DNA of 64,000 nucleotides, taken from NCBI RefSeq assembly GCF_051020955.1, contig NC_135016.1, forward strand, positions 25,825,131 through 25,889,130. Direction: 5' to 3'. A model generated the notes under the pieces. The model saw only the letters and a list, made by a program, of their open reading frames with translations, was not told the DNA's origin and searched no databases. Made by a program: the position numbers and the translations under genes. Shown here one piece after another: positions 1 through 13,500 of this stretch; within the stretch, counting starts at the first letter, position 1, and the number at the start of each line of letters is the position of its first letter. The DNA is from Megalopta genalis (lineage: Eukaryota; Arthropoda; Insecta; Hymenoptera; Halictidae).

Positions 1-2035
1 GCGTTTCAGCGTCTTATGATTGTCTATAAATTTTTTAAAGGAACCCTATATTTTTTTTATTGCATTTTCTTTTACCTAATATTGAGACATTTTCAAAACA
101 CATGTATTTTCCACAAATTACAGTTTTCGTCCTGCTGACATTAGCATTACCGGAAATACACCATGAGAAGATTTCTTGATCGGACTTTACATTATCGTGG
201 CCCTAAAACGAATCGATTGTATGCATAAGTACTTAATAATTGGTGTAATCAAAGGAGAGCATCCTACAATATACCCTCCATCGTTAAAAATACATTATTA
301 CAAGAAATGCGATAAAGCGTTTGTTTCAAGCACTACCCTTAAAAAAAAATCGCACGACGAACAAACCGGTGATCCCGATGGCCACGATACAATCCACTTA
401 CTTTGAAAATTATAAAATTAATAAACATTTTTGTCTGCTGACGATTCCATACAAAACTATGGACTTATGTATTCATTTTGGATTAAATATACTGGACCAC
501 ATAACAAAGTTCCACTGCCGATTATTTCTTCCTAATACCCAATGAGGACATTCTAGCAAATTATGTAGGCATAATGCCATTAGTATGCAAAATGAATTAA
601 TCTGTTAACATGAGGTAACAAATGAAGTTTGCATTATCTCTAACTTTTTTCGAGGTCCGTAATGCAAATGTCATACGAAGATCATAATCATGTACTATAT
701 TTTTCCTAAATGGTTTAAAATAATTTCCTTTTGTAATAATTTATGTATAGTTGATGATACGAATGGAGATCCTTTGATTATATGCAACCGCAACTAGAAT
801 ATTAATTGCATCGATCTTAGACTAAGAAGAACGTCGTTCTTGTTGTTACACGCTATCAGTTTGCGGAAAACGTTGACAACCATTTCTTATCTACAGACGT
901 AAAAACAATTACATACAGATAAAACAAACTACAATACGTTACCGTCATCATGTCTGGATTTGTTCGATTAGGATGACATTCATAGAATTTTTTACACATA
1001 TTGCGATAAGATATATAAATATTTATCGCCTAGAAGTAATAGAAACTTTACTTTTCCTTGAATAGTAAATGACATTACGAAAATCCACTAATCTTTACAT
1101 TCGAAAATATAAGATAAACCATTAAATTATAATGAGATCCTGTTCTTGACAAGAAATACTGAATCACAATACATTTTGTTGACACTATTTTAGTGTAACT
1201 GACGACAAACAAAACTTGTTTTCACTTGAGAAGATACAAATGTTGACAACGCAACGTTTTCGCGGTCTACGTCCACGTACGTATTATATTGCAATAGCAG
1301 CTCATGCAAAATACATAGGTAGGTAATGTTTTGAAAACACCTTAATATTAGCTGCAAAAATGTGCAATAAAAACATATAGAGTCCCATTTAAAGATTTAA
1401 ATGTGACGTTCATAGTAGGCTTCGATGCTAACTCAAGATCAAACAGTTATCATCACCCCCGTATGATACCATACAACTTTCATCTAAAACATTTCTTTTT
1501 GTATCTCTGATACTTATGTAAATAATCACGTGTAGACACTTAAAACAGATATACTGTATATATTACATTTTCTCCAATACATATAACATTTCAAAGTAAA
1601 ATGTTTAAAGCACCAAGTATAGAAAGAAAACTGTAGCAAATAATTGTATTAATTGTCGAAGATAAATGTAGTTAGCTTATATGTTATGTAGTAACTTGTA
1701 TTAAAAACAGTATATACATTATATTAAAAACAAACCAATTAGTAATCATGCATTTAAGTATTGAACTCTTCCACCCTCGGGTATGCTACATACTTGAATG
1801 CTGAATTACTGGAATCAGTTGTTATTTGTTACTTACATCGATGTTTAAATACTTGACTATTATTTGATATTTCTGTCTAAAATATCTCTCTTGTTGTTAT
1901 AAAAAATTGTTTTATGAAAACGAATTAAAAATTATTTTGAGATACAAGTATCACTTATTTTCAATTAATGTGTTATTTAATGAACACGTAACATTAACGT
2001 TTTCTTCACAAAGATTAGAATTGCAGTTTTTCTTT
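1..2035. other. A+T-rich stretch without a recognisable gene
   Basis: No open frame here resembles a known protein. The longest frames are short, A+T driven and uninterrupted only by chance. The right end must include the 3' UTR of the TCP11L1-like gene, which reads leftward and stops at 2036. A splice-acceptor-like site at 121-123 followed by a short open frame is discussed among the rejected items. Confidence 0.6.
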
Positions 2036-3933
2036 CTACAACTCCATGGAATGACCTTCACTTGTATCTTTATTATTATCAACTTCCTTTTTTTTCAAAG
2101 CTTTAGTCACGATTTCTTGGTAATACTCTCCAAATACACTTCGATTGTGAGAAATGAGAATTAAAAACGGAGCCACTATAGCTGTCAATTCTTCTTGAAG
2201 TGAAGAAAGTCCAGGTGGTACTTGTGCTGGCATTGTTGATTGAGATAGTATTATTTTTTGCAAAAACTGTCGAATTCTTAAACCTAAAAAAATATGATTA
2301 CAAAGTAGCTTGAAATTATATAAATACAATTATTAAAATTTGTATGATATGCTTACTTATAAGATGCCTAATCTTATGATCAGGCTTAACAAGCTCTGAT
2401 ATCTGTCCCTCCAATAATGTTTCTAATTCTGGAGATAGTGGACCAGCACCAACCTCTTCTAACGTCGTTTTTACATCAGTTTTCACTTGTAATATAATAT
2501 TTGGCATTGACACTTCCAAATCCCTATCATTAATACGTGCGAAGTTAATGCACACTGTAACTCCATTATTTATAAACAGTTCAATATAGTTCTGTACATA
2601 CTTGTTTGAATTTACAGATTCCAATAACACGCTGAGATGTTGTTTCATACTCTTTTTAAAACTTGATACTCCATGAACCGGTGGGCCAATTGTGTTATTT
2701 GCCAACAATATTACAGCCCCCATAATACTTAATCTATTGGTCTTATCTCGCAATTCTATCAATCTACCTTGATCTAACATCAAAGTCTGAAAAAGCGTTT
2801 TTGTAAAAATTGTCAGTCACAGTATTGTTTTAAATTATGTCAATCAAAACGTGTATTCTTCCAAATTTCAGACCTACTTCTGCATCTGGAGTAAAATCCC
2901 ATTCCAAAAGGTCCAAATATGATTCAGTCAGAAGAGAATGTGTAATTTGACGCACTGAGTTAACATCCGATGGATCACCCATAATCTTCGCAGGATCAAA
3001 ATGCCTTAATAACCAATCCTCTGTATATTTTAAATCGTTTCCATTGATTTTCAAGAACTCAGTAAATTTTGCTTTTTCATATTCAATACTCAAAGCGACG
3101 ATGTTTGGTCGCATCCTTGTAATAGTGAAGTTTGCTAAATCCAGTCGCATTAGTTGCAATACTTCCATAATACCTTTAAATATTTCAATAACATCTGTTT
3201 TTTCACTAAGTTCTTTGATCTTGCTATCTCTTACTGGTGCACACACTTTACTCATAATTGAAATAACATATTGCGCATAATGATGGAAGTCCAAAACACC
3301 TTTTTCTGCTTGTTGCTTAATTAAATCTACATCGAGCACTTCTTTTAAATTTTCTCGAATTTTCGCATGATGAGGTAATACCAGTTGATCTAGTATCTGT
3401 GAAAGATGAAAATTATGAACAAATGTCCAAGCTAAATAAGAATTTATATGGTCACATTACTTCTTTAATTTCTTTTAGTAACACCAATGCCTGTGTATAA
3501 TTTGGAGTTTCTTCAGCCAACTGTTCAGCCAACAGATTCCAAAATACTTTGTGCATAATTTCTTTCACTCGTCTATGAAATGTATCATCTTCAGGCTCAA
3601 GTTTTTCTAGTTGAAAATTTTCATCCACCGCAATTTCATGAGCTAAAGCCATATTCTTCAGACCATTGATAGTTTTCATTATTTCTTCGAAAGAAACAGA
3701 TTTTGGTGGTGAAATGCCTACTATTTCACCAGTCATAAAATTGTGAATCTTTAGTCTAATAACAATTTAATCATAAATATTATTGATAAAATGTCATTTT
3801 TTAAAAATAATTAAAGTAATTGCCTCTTTGTAACATCCTCTTCTGTATCAGTGTTTGAACTAGATGGACAATCTAAAGATTTAGATGTGCTAGCTTCGCT
3901 AATATTACATTTCTCTTCTTCACTGTTTTCCAT
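2036..3933 (-). CDS. TCP11L1: T-complex protein 11-like protein 1
   Basis: Five coding exons on the minus strand: 3933-3824, 3755-3461, 3396-2878, 2786-2357 and 2283-2036, giving 533 residues. After an acidic, Ser-rich N-terminus the protein follows the TCP11 family from end to end. Diagnostic stretches are NMALAHEI (second exon), LDVDLIKQQAEKGVLDF and CAPVRD (third exon), MLDQGRLIEL (fourth exon) and PPGLSSLQEEL near the C-terminus. Length matches vertebrate TCP11L1 (about 510 aa). The family is largely alpha-helical and its molecular function is poorly known; relatives are linked to sperm and cAMP signalling. The start at 3933 is the first ATG after an acceptor at 3943. The first coding intron appears to use a GC donor (3823-3822), because no GT donor there preserves the frame. 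The upstream neighbour AIFM1 is divergent. Confidence 0.92.
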
Positions 3934-4549
3934 TGTTCTATCTCTATAAATTATATTTCATTATTTCATCAATATTTTTTACAAAACACTAAAAAATACA
4001 GCACCAATTATCAAATTAATATAACAGATCAGTAATTAAACTAGGATAAATTAGTAACAAATGTATATGTAACTGTATGTACAATGTGATTATTGACATA
4101 TTATAAATAATAATCAAGAAATTAAATCACTATAGATAACAAATATTAAATATCTGGTATCGTACACAACATTACACTGACCGAAACAGAATACCCGGAA
4201 TAAAATTTAATAATGCCATTGATCTAGGAAGTTTGCGAATAATGCAGAAATAAGAAAGAGTAATACCCCAGATTACTCCAGCACCGACCAAAACTTTATT
4301 CCTAATAGAACAACATTTAACTATGTAATGTAAATTATATAAAAATATATATCAAAACCTTTCAATTAATATAAAATTGCAACATTAAAAACGAGAAGAA
4401 AAATAATGGAAACTTCAGTAATAATAAAATTAACTCATTACTTCTTGTTATAAAAAAGAAACAATATATAATTAAAAATATATACTACAAGCAAATAAAT
4501 TATATAATTTTTAATAAATATTTATAAATATTAGTGCAAAAAAACTCAC

Positions 4550-4640
4550 CTATCTGGCATAATTAATAGTGGATTTAAATGTATTATCTGCACTCAGAAG
4601 CAGCTGGCAGTTGAATGCACTGGTTACTGAACAGAAAGAG
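4550..4640 (-). other. Probable 5' UTR exon of the TCP11L1-like gene
   Basis: On the minus strand a strong donor (ATAG then GTGAGT) ends an exon at 4550. The matching acceptor, TTATAG, lies just upstream of the ATG exon and places its start at 3943. This gives a leader intron of about 600 bp. The transcription start is not defined, so the right boundary is only approximate. Confidence 0.5.
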
Positions 4641-7011
4641 GTCAATCTTTGTCTATAAAAAGAACATCTACAAGATACACACAAGAATTACACTTCCTGT
4701 TTGTTTTTAAAGGACTGCTACAATATTTTCATGGACAACATGTTTTGAATTTCTACATATATTACACGTTCTATATATTTAATGAATAGTATGTTTCAAT
4801 TATCAATGCTACTTTTATATGTGTATTATTTTGGACAATAACATAGTTCATAAACAAGAAACAAAGTAATTTAGTATATAAATTAAATTATAAAATAAAG
4901 AAAGTAAATATTTTGTATTTCTTATTTGTATTTGTATGAAATAACAACCGTATGTTACAGTGAAATTTAATCAGTTTTATCAGAAGATAAGGAATTTTAT
5001 TGAAACATGAACTCGATGATACTCATAAATTGCATTGTATTTTTCCTATATCATGATTTTTGCCGAAACAATTCAATTATGGAAATATTGATTTGTTTAC
5101 AAACAAAAGGAACATGAATAATATTTAGTCGTAGAATTTCTCAAAAACATACTTTTCCATTAAACAACTAACCCTATGTACATATCTTCTCATTTGAGTA
5201 TGTCCACTATTAATTTTTAATAGGATTATAACGCGAGAAACTATACTTTCACAGAGTATTCACTTCGAATGTACAGAATAAAATCTTACCTGTTTTAATA
5301 TTTTATCAAAATATTTGAGCTCTCCTTATGACATTCATGTTTAAGCAATAAATTTATTCATGATTTTTTATCCAAATCATCTTGTCAAAAGATTAGAATC
5401 CCAAATATCGATGAATTGTGTATGTATTTAAATATGTACAGCTTTTTAGGTTGATGGTCAACAATGAAGTTAGGCGTACACATATACGTATATACATACA
5501 TGCTGATACATGACAATTCTAAAACAGTAGTGTCCTCTGTAAAATTTGTCTTTCATTGTTTTTAATTTTCAAATCATTATCTACACATTTATAAATTTGT
5601 TAAAATGTATCAAGTAAGTATACCGCTGATTCATTTTGAAATATATTGTATCTTCTTACAATATTTTGAATGTCAATAATAAGATTTTAAGTATACGTAA
5701 TCGCGATTCGTGATTTGTACAGATCTAAAGTATTTACAATATGTAGTTAGTAACACGTATATAGTATTAAGATGATAGAGATACTAAAAATAATTATTAT
5801 ATAATTTCCTTTTTAGTTTATTTATATTTTAATTAGGTTACCCTTTTTTGTTTTATAATACTCTCCTTATACATATGTGGAACAATTTTAACTTTCAATA
5901 CAATTGTGTAGAAATGATTATATTTTAATGTCTTGAATCTGAAGACACAAATAAGTTGCCCTATTGTGGCGTTAACAACATTTTAAACGTAAAAAATTTC
6001 AAGGCATACATGACATTGTCTTCCATGAAAGGTATTGTGACTCATTCTTGTCCACCTTGGGCTTGTCGAATCTTATAGGTTCCGCGATATACATATACGA
6101 ACGTTCTTTGTTCAACAAAAGACATATGACGTAGTAATCAAAGATAAACATTTCGAAGAACAGATTTCTGCAAAATGTTGCAGTTTCTATACATAAAAAA
6201 TTTCAGCAATCTTTGTGTTAAGTAAATAAAAGATGAATGTAAACGTATTATGTGAATAGGAATTTTTATATTAATTATTGAATTTATGACATCATTGATT
6301 AATTTAAAAGTAACATATTTGGGTAATTTTTATGTAATTTAAGAAACTGTAAACTTTTATATATTTTATTTTTATATATTATATATATTTATATATTTAT
6401 ATATTATATACTTATATATATAAATGTGTAAATACCTATACATTTTATAAATTTAATAACACATGGTATAATAATTTATGATAACAATTTACGTTTATAA
6501 AAAAACGAAAATATAAATAAAAGTCTCATATCTTCAACGAACGTCTGGTTCTGAGAATGATTTTTGAGTTAGCACAAAGAACATTTCAGATTTTTATATC
6601 AACCACAATATGTCGTGGCTCTTTAAATTAATGTTATTATAGACTGTAGTATATATATTTGAATCTAACTATGTGTGTGTATCGTATTCAGAATTTGAAT
6701 TGGAATGAATGTGCGCCATTTTTACCGCCCAATCTGCACAGCTGTCATTCGTTATCAATGTGTTGTTAATACAAAAAATTTGTATGTTTTTATCATCGTG
6801 CACTAAATTTCTAATTAAGTAATTCAAAATTAATAATTTGAAAATAAACTGCTGCTTGATTATAAAAGAAATCAGGTAATGGCGTGTATTTTGTGAATCA
6901 TATGATGTATCCAGAAAACTGTACAGCGACTTCCAGTCGTATGCGTGTTCAACAGAGCCGGCCGTACGTGCCATCACCATATTGCATAAGACCAAAATTG
7001 GTTCATTAAAA
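4641..7011. other. Intergenic region between TCP11L1-like and AIFM1
   Basis: About 2.4 kb separating two divergent genes, so it should hold both promoters. It is very A+T rich, with simple ATATAT tracts around 6357-6425. Apart from short random frames I see nothing coding. Somewhat more G+C-rich sequence just before 7012 (6945-7000) is the likely AIFM1 promoter and leader. Confidence 0.5.
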
Positions 7012-10000
7012 ATGTTAAGTTGTGTTAGAATTGTCGGACGATTGCCAAAACTCACAAGACATTCACGAGTTAAACATTTTGGTCCTTTAAAATATTTCGG
7101 TAAATATCTACACAATTGGTTTTAGTAATTTCATTGAAAATGTTTCTTTAATTTTCGAATCTTCAGATACATTTTTTGCTCAATTTACAATTGATTCCCT
7201 GTTTTGCGTTAACGTAATTCTATTAAATATTGGAATGTTATTATTATAACATACATGTATTTATATACCTATTATTTTTCATTAATAACGTTCCAAATTT
7301 ATATAAGGCATGTCTGATTTGAAGTTTATACCACGCGATGTAACCTCAAAATTTGTATGCTAATATTCGTATAACTCTAAAATTAATCTGTAGATATCTA
7401 ATATTTACGACAAACAATAATTTTCAAAGATTTCTTATATTAAATAATTGGTATACTCCAATAAGCATTATATATATATATATATAGCATTATATTTCTA
7501 TATATGTATATATACATATTTATTTATAGTATTGTTCTAATACAGTAATTGTTGTTTATTACTTTATAGGGGTTGTCAATGTTAATAATTTATGGTACAG
7601 TAACAATGCATCTGATAAAAAAACATACAAGTCTCCAGGCACTACTATAAAACCTGAAGAATGTGTACCTGAAAGTACGTATTCACGACCAAAAAGAACC
7701 GTTCCTTTATGTGAATCTTATCCTAATGCATCTTGTCCATCGTCTTGTTATGAAGTTTGCGGTAAACCACCGGATTCAGAGAAGTGTAATGATAAACCAC
7801 CATCACCACCCTATTGGAAGATATTGGCTGCATTACTTATAGCAGGAGTTACAATATATGCGGTATAATATTACTCATTATATTATATATTTATTAATTA
7901 CTTTACTTAATTCACAATTTTATTTCAATTTGTAGAAAGTTTTGATATGTATAAATAATTTTCTTTTGACATCTTGATTTGAATATATTCTATAGGTATC
8001 TTCTACATTATCTCCTATAAAGAAATCTGAATCTGAAAAGGATGTAAGTACGAGTAAGTTGAGTTAAATTTGTTTATTTCATTTATTAAGAAATACAGAA
8101 ATTAGTTATTAATCATTTTTATGCTAAATGTTCAGAAAAGAAGGATGGAAGAAGACATAGAAGATCATTGGAAAAAATTAAATCACCACCTAATTCCTCT
8201 TCAATTCCTAAAGAAGTACCTTATCTTTTAATAGGAGGTGGAACTGCTGCATTTTCTGCATTTAGGTCAATTAAATCTAGAGATCCTAAAGCTAAGGTAT
8301 GTTATAGAGGTCTCAATATAGTATTTAATGACTTAAAAACAGTTGCATAAATAAACAATTATTTGTAGGTATTAGTAATAATGGAAGAAAATGGTTTTCC
8401 TTACATGAGACCACCATTATCAAAAGAACTTTGGTATAATATGGATAGGAAAGCAAGTGAACAATTAGTTTTTACACAGTGGAATGGCACACAAAGAAGG
8501 TATTTGTTTAATAATTATTCATATATATAATCAGTGATTTTTCTACCTCTTATTGTATTATAGTATATTCTATGAGCCAAATGAGTTTTATACAAATGTC
8601 GACAGTTTAGTAGAATCTGATAAAGGTGGTGTAGCTATTGCTGCAGGTTGGAAAGTTACAAAAATTGATGTTCAAAATAAAACTGTGACACTTGATGATG
8701 GTTATGAAGTAAAATATGATAAATGTCTTATTGCAACTGGTAAGTAGTTATTTCATTTTCAAGGTACATGCTACTTTTAGTAATTTATGATACAATTTTT
8801 GGTTATCTTCATCTAGACTAAATATTGAAAACGATTAAAATGTACATTTTTGATTCTATTGTTCTTTCAGGTGCTTCACCCAAGCAGCTTCCTGTCTTTG
8901 AATCCATTGAAGATGAACTTAAAGATAAAATTATAACATTCAGAACAAAAGAAGATTTTCTTGATTTGGAAGATAGTGTACATAATCCTAAATATAAAAA
9001 TATAGTAATAGTCGGAGGAGGATTTCTTGGATCAGAACTTGCTTGCTCATTAGCTCATAATGGTATGTTTATTGTTTTTTAATGAGATAGTTAATATCAT
9101 AAAAATCTCATTATTGTGTTTTCATACAGCACCTGAAGGCAAAACCATATATCAAATATATAAAGAGAAGTTTATAATGGATCAAGTATTGCCACAATAT
9201 TTAAGTGAATGGGCAACAAAGAAAATAATGTTAGAAGGTGTTCAGTGCATTTCTAGTTCCGAAGTTGTAGATTATTGCTATAAGAATGGAAAATTGTCAC
9301 TCATTCTTTCTAGTGGCAGTACTGTATGTCTTACTCAAAGGATTTAAATATCACATTGTGTTTACATATATACCAGAACAAATGATAATTTTGATTTCTA
9401 ATTTGTGCGGATAGGTCGATGCTGATCAAGTGATTGTAGCAGTAGGTGTGGAACCAAATACTGATTTGGCAGCATCTTCGCATTTAGAAACAGATCCTGA
9501 TATGGGTGGCTTTCTTGTGAATGCAGAGTTAGAAGCAAGAAACAATCTTTGGGTTGCTGGAGATGCTGCTTGTTTTTATGACATTAAACTTGGTCGAAGG
9601 AGAGTGGAACATCATGATCATGCAGTAATTTCAGGAAGGTTAGCAGGTGAAAATATGACTGGTGCAAGTAAGTTAAAATTTGTTGGCATACGATGTTGCA
9701 AAAACACTTATTAAAAATGAGAAATTCAAATTAACATTTTCATTTTTACTAGGAAAACCATATCTACACCAATCAATGTTTTGGTCAGACTTAGGAACAG
9801 AAGTAGGTTATGAAGCTCTTGGCATCGTAGATTCATCACTACCAACTGTAGGTGTTTTTGCTGAAGCGTCAAATTCGAATCAAAACAATTTTGAGAAAGG
9901 TGTTGTCTTTTATCTAAGGGACGACATTGTGGTTGGAATAGTTCTTTGGAATCTTTTTAGTCGGATGTCTATTGCTAGGCAGGTATGTATATAAAAAAAT

Positions 10001-10137
10001 AAGTTTTATGAACACATGTAGAAAATCTGGAAGCTGAAATATAATTTTATGTGTATCTCATACAGGTGCTTGCCAGAGGCACAAAATACGACGACTTAAA
10101 TGAAGTAGCAAAACTGTTCACTATTCACGATAATTGA
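7012..10137 (+). CDS. AIFM1: Apoptosis-inducing factor 1, mitochondrial
   Basis: Eleven exons: 7012-7099, 7570-7862, 7996-8053, 8136-8296, 8369-8499, 8564-8739, 8871-9062, 9130-9323, 9415-9667, 9753-9982 and 10066-10137, giving 615 residues. AIF is an FAD/NADH oxidoreductase anchored in the inner mitochondrial membrane. It supports respiratory-chain assembly and promotes DNA fragmentation when released. Exon 1 encodes a basic, acid-free presequence (residues 1-29). Exon 2 ends with a hydrophobic anchor (about 111-127). A Lys/Arg-rich linker precedes the FAD-binding motif LIGGGTAAFSA (about 178-188). The NAD-binding motif IVIVGGGFLGSELA falls near 348-361, and the second FAD motif is NLWVAGDAA. 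The C-terminus carries the AIF dimerisation-type segment, including GVVFYLRDD. The exon 1 start is the only ATG giving a targeting peptide that splices in frame. Confidence 0.95.
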
Positions 10138-10231
10138 TTCCGTAGACACAAAAATGTGATGAAAATATGACAACAATATGTCATTGATGTATATAATATT
10201 ATTTATCCACCAATTTTGAATCATTTTTATT

Positions 10232-10237
10232 AATAAA
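10232..10237 (+). terminator. Poly(A) signal, AIFM1
   Basis: AATAAA about 95 bp after the AIFM1 stop codon, the first good hexamer downstream. Assignment is by position only. Confidence 0.5.
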
Positions 10238-10411
10238 AAGATCCACAACCAATATGTTATTCCTGAATTTAAAAGGTACGATCTGTATAAATATTGCACA
10301 TATTGCGTACAAACTATTTCTATCAGGAAATCATAGAACAATGCACTTTTATATTCATTAAGATATCTTTATTGTGACATTGCATTTTGTTGAAAAATAA
10401 ATAAAATCTGT

Positions 10412-10417
10412 TTTATT
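10412..10417 (-). terminator. Poly(A) signal candidate, TBC1D32
   Basis: AATAAA on the minus strand, about 180 bp beyond the TBC1D32 stop at 10595. The two convergent 3' ends (AIFM1 and TBC1D32) share roughly 450 bp. Confidence 0.4.
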
Positions 10418-10594
10418 AGTTATTGCATCACAATTTAATTCCAGCTGTTACTGTACATAACATAATGTATACAAAGAATTTAATAGAGTATTTTATAAAT
10501 TATAAAAAATATATGTAATATGAATGATTTGTAACAATAGATTTTTAAAAATGTTTAATGTGATGTGACTTCCTTCTATAAACTATCTACATAT

Positions 10595-13500
10595 TCATAT
10601 TTCACCTAATGAATTAAAATTTATTGCTGATAATTTCGGTAAAAGTTTGTTTCCATATCTTTTATCTAAAGTATCCATAAATCTGATGTACTTATGAGAT
10701 TGGTAATCACCTAACATCTGTGTACAATAAAATATATTTATTTATACATATTTAAATGTTTAAAATTGCATAAGTATATACATACCATGTATTCAGGCCA
10801 CAATTTTCCACTTGTCACGTTTTGCATTATTGTTTTTTGGCAATAGCGTAGGAGTGATATACAATAGTATATTATATAATCAGGTGAATGTAGTATACAA
10901 ATAGCAAAAAAATGCAAAATTTGATGCCAAGGCAGTATACCCCAAAAACACTGAGATATCATTAAGTTGCACATCAATGACCAACTTATTCCAGAAGTAT
11001 TCTACATTAGAAAATAAATTGATTAATAAAATTACTGAAATTCTGAAATTCTGTGAAATATTACCTTGAGTGCAAACTGAACGTGTGGTAATTCATTACT
11101 AATGATAGATTCTAGAAGTTGCATAAACGTAAATTGAGTGGTACATTCTCCCTGAATGTTTTTATCTACGATTTTTCCCAAATTTGGCCACAAAAAAATA
11201 ATTACTGGGAACTTCATTAATTGTTGTATAAATATTTTACATCTGAAATCGATTATAACATATAGACATATTATCTTAGATAGCTTAAAAGGTCGATGAT
11301 GATTTACACTGTTCTTACGCGCAATGCCATTATGGTGGTGACTAAGTTTTCAATCTGAGACCTGCCAATGATGACATATGACCAGCTAGAGTTTCCCTAC
11401 TTTTTAAATGAGATTAGCAATTTCAAAATCGCTCCTTTGAAATATGTTTATGACTGTTCACAAACAGATTTTGAATGAGCTATTGAATTTTGCTAATGAG
11501 GGGTATATTCGCGGTCAGCTGAGGCATTCATTTAAAACATATTTCAATCTTCTTCTACTACTTATTTTGTGTGCAGAAAATAATTTTCATAGAATAGATT
11601 TGTGAATGTAGTATTTGCCTTGTGTGGGAAAACTATAAAATCATTAATTCTTCAAATAAAACTAAACTTTAAAAATGAAATAAATTTAGGCATACACGAC
11701 ATTATTTTGTATACAAATAATTTTTAGGAATTTGTTACAGATTATCATTTATCATTGAATGTTTTAAGAAGTTATAAGCATTAACTGTTTTACAATTGCA
11801 CTATAATATTCACAAGAATATATAAGCAAATTGAATAAAAATGTTCAGATGTGTAAAATTATTGGTACATACCTTCCTATGTCACCTTCACAAATAATAA
11901 ACACTGTTGCTAAAAACCAGTCAAATCCATCAAATTTTTTTGGTCTTTCATAATGTATAAATGCGTAACACTCGTTAATAAATTCTTGTAGTTTCTTTTT
12001 CATTTCAACAGTATTTTTTAAAATGTTGTTTTGTTCGGCATAATGTAGAGCTAAGTTAATTCCATGTACCTCCTCTGCAAACCAAAAATCCGTATTTATT
12101 GAAAAACTCCCTTCCCATTGGAAATTTTCTACCCATTCTGCAGTAGGAATTGCTTTCTGCATCTGATCTAATAATTGTATTAATGTAGTGTTCTATAAGA
12201 GAATTGAATGTATTTAGTTCTAATTTATTTGACGAAATTATGAATATTAATTTTGAATTAAATCTTCACCTTTATTAAATCAGATGATTGCATATAGGCT
12301 GCTCTAACTTCTCCAATCCAGTCGCTGTCTAATAATCCACGTTTATTTTCTTTAAGAAAATAATCTAATTCTGTGCTATCATCATATTCTGAAGAATGCA
12401 CCTGTATGTTCAACTTTGGAGTTGGTAATATTGACACATCATAATCCTCCAATTTACTTTGTTCTTCCTCATCCTCAAGTTCAATAAAATTTGCTTTAGA
12501 TATAATTTTATGTCGTATTAAAGTATATTCATCAATAACTTCTTCTTTTGTATCCTCATTTTCACGTTCTTGTGAATTGGAGTTTTGAAGCTTTAACAAA
12601 ATATTCTAAAAACATTCATGTTATCAAAGAGTGCAAAGGAAGTAAAATCTCTTTGTCTTTTAAAATATAATTTAGTAATACCTGGAAGTTTAATAACTCT
12701 ATTAAATATATGCGAATATTTAAATTCCAAATTACAGTCATTAATGACAAAAGTCCTAGATAATGATAATTAGAATCCGGATTTATTGCATTTTGAAAGA
12801 GTTCAAACAAGTTAAGTGGATAATTCTGTTCTTCATTGTTGCATAGGTCCTTTACATTGGTCATAAGGGCTGAGAAACCTATATATTTATAATTATAATA
12901 TTTGAATACTAATTTAATGAATGCTTATCATTATTCTATCATTATTCTTACATTTATAATTAAGAGAAAAGAATGCCAGTACATGTAAAAAAGAACGGAT
13001 GCTTTCATGATCCCATGGATCAGGAAAATAATGTATATCTTCTAATATTTTACATGTTTCTGAAAGCAAAGTCGACAAACTATGAGGTGCAAGATTTGTA
13101 AGTGTATTATATCCCAAATGAAAAAATGCAGCAAGCGACACAAAATTAACCACTTCCATTGATGTCCATGACATTCTCAATGGCGCAATACATCCTGCAA
13201 TTAGTTCATGAAACACTGATGATTCTTGAACAAGTGCTTTCAATCCAAATGGTACAGATACCATTTTAAGTAATAATGATATAACGGCGCTAAAAATGAA
13301 ATCCTTTTTATACAATTGTATTTCTTTAACAAGTAAAACCTAAAAGAAATAGGAATTACCTATTTATCTGTTGAACTTTATTTTCATTTTCAAAATAGGA
13401 TTTATCTAGCTTACTGTAAAAATGTGATACAGCAGGATAAAAGTTCTTTTCTATTTTATATTGTACAATTTCATATGTATCAAATATATCAAATAACTTT

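Noticed and set aside
121..179. Possible terminal exon on the plus strand: acceptor at 121-123, then an open 18-codon frame to TGA at 177-179
   Set aside because: The upstream part of any such gene lies outside the window and the short hydrophobic frame is not diagnostic. There is no independent support.
6669..7115. 148-codon minus-strand frame across the AIFM1 promoter and exon 1
   Set aside because: It is antisense to the AIFM1 presequence exon, which splices in frame to the rest of AIFM1. The antisense product has no recognisable features.
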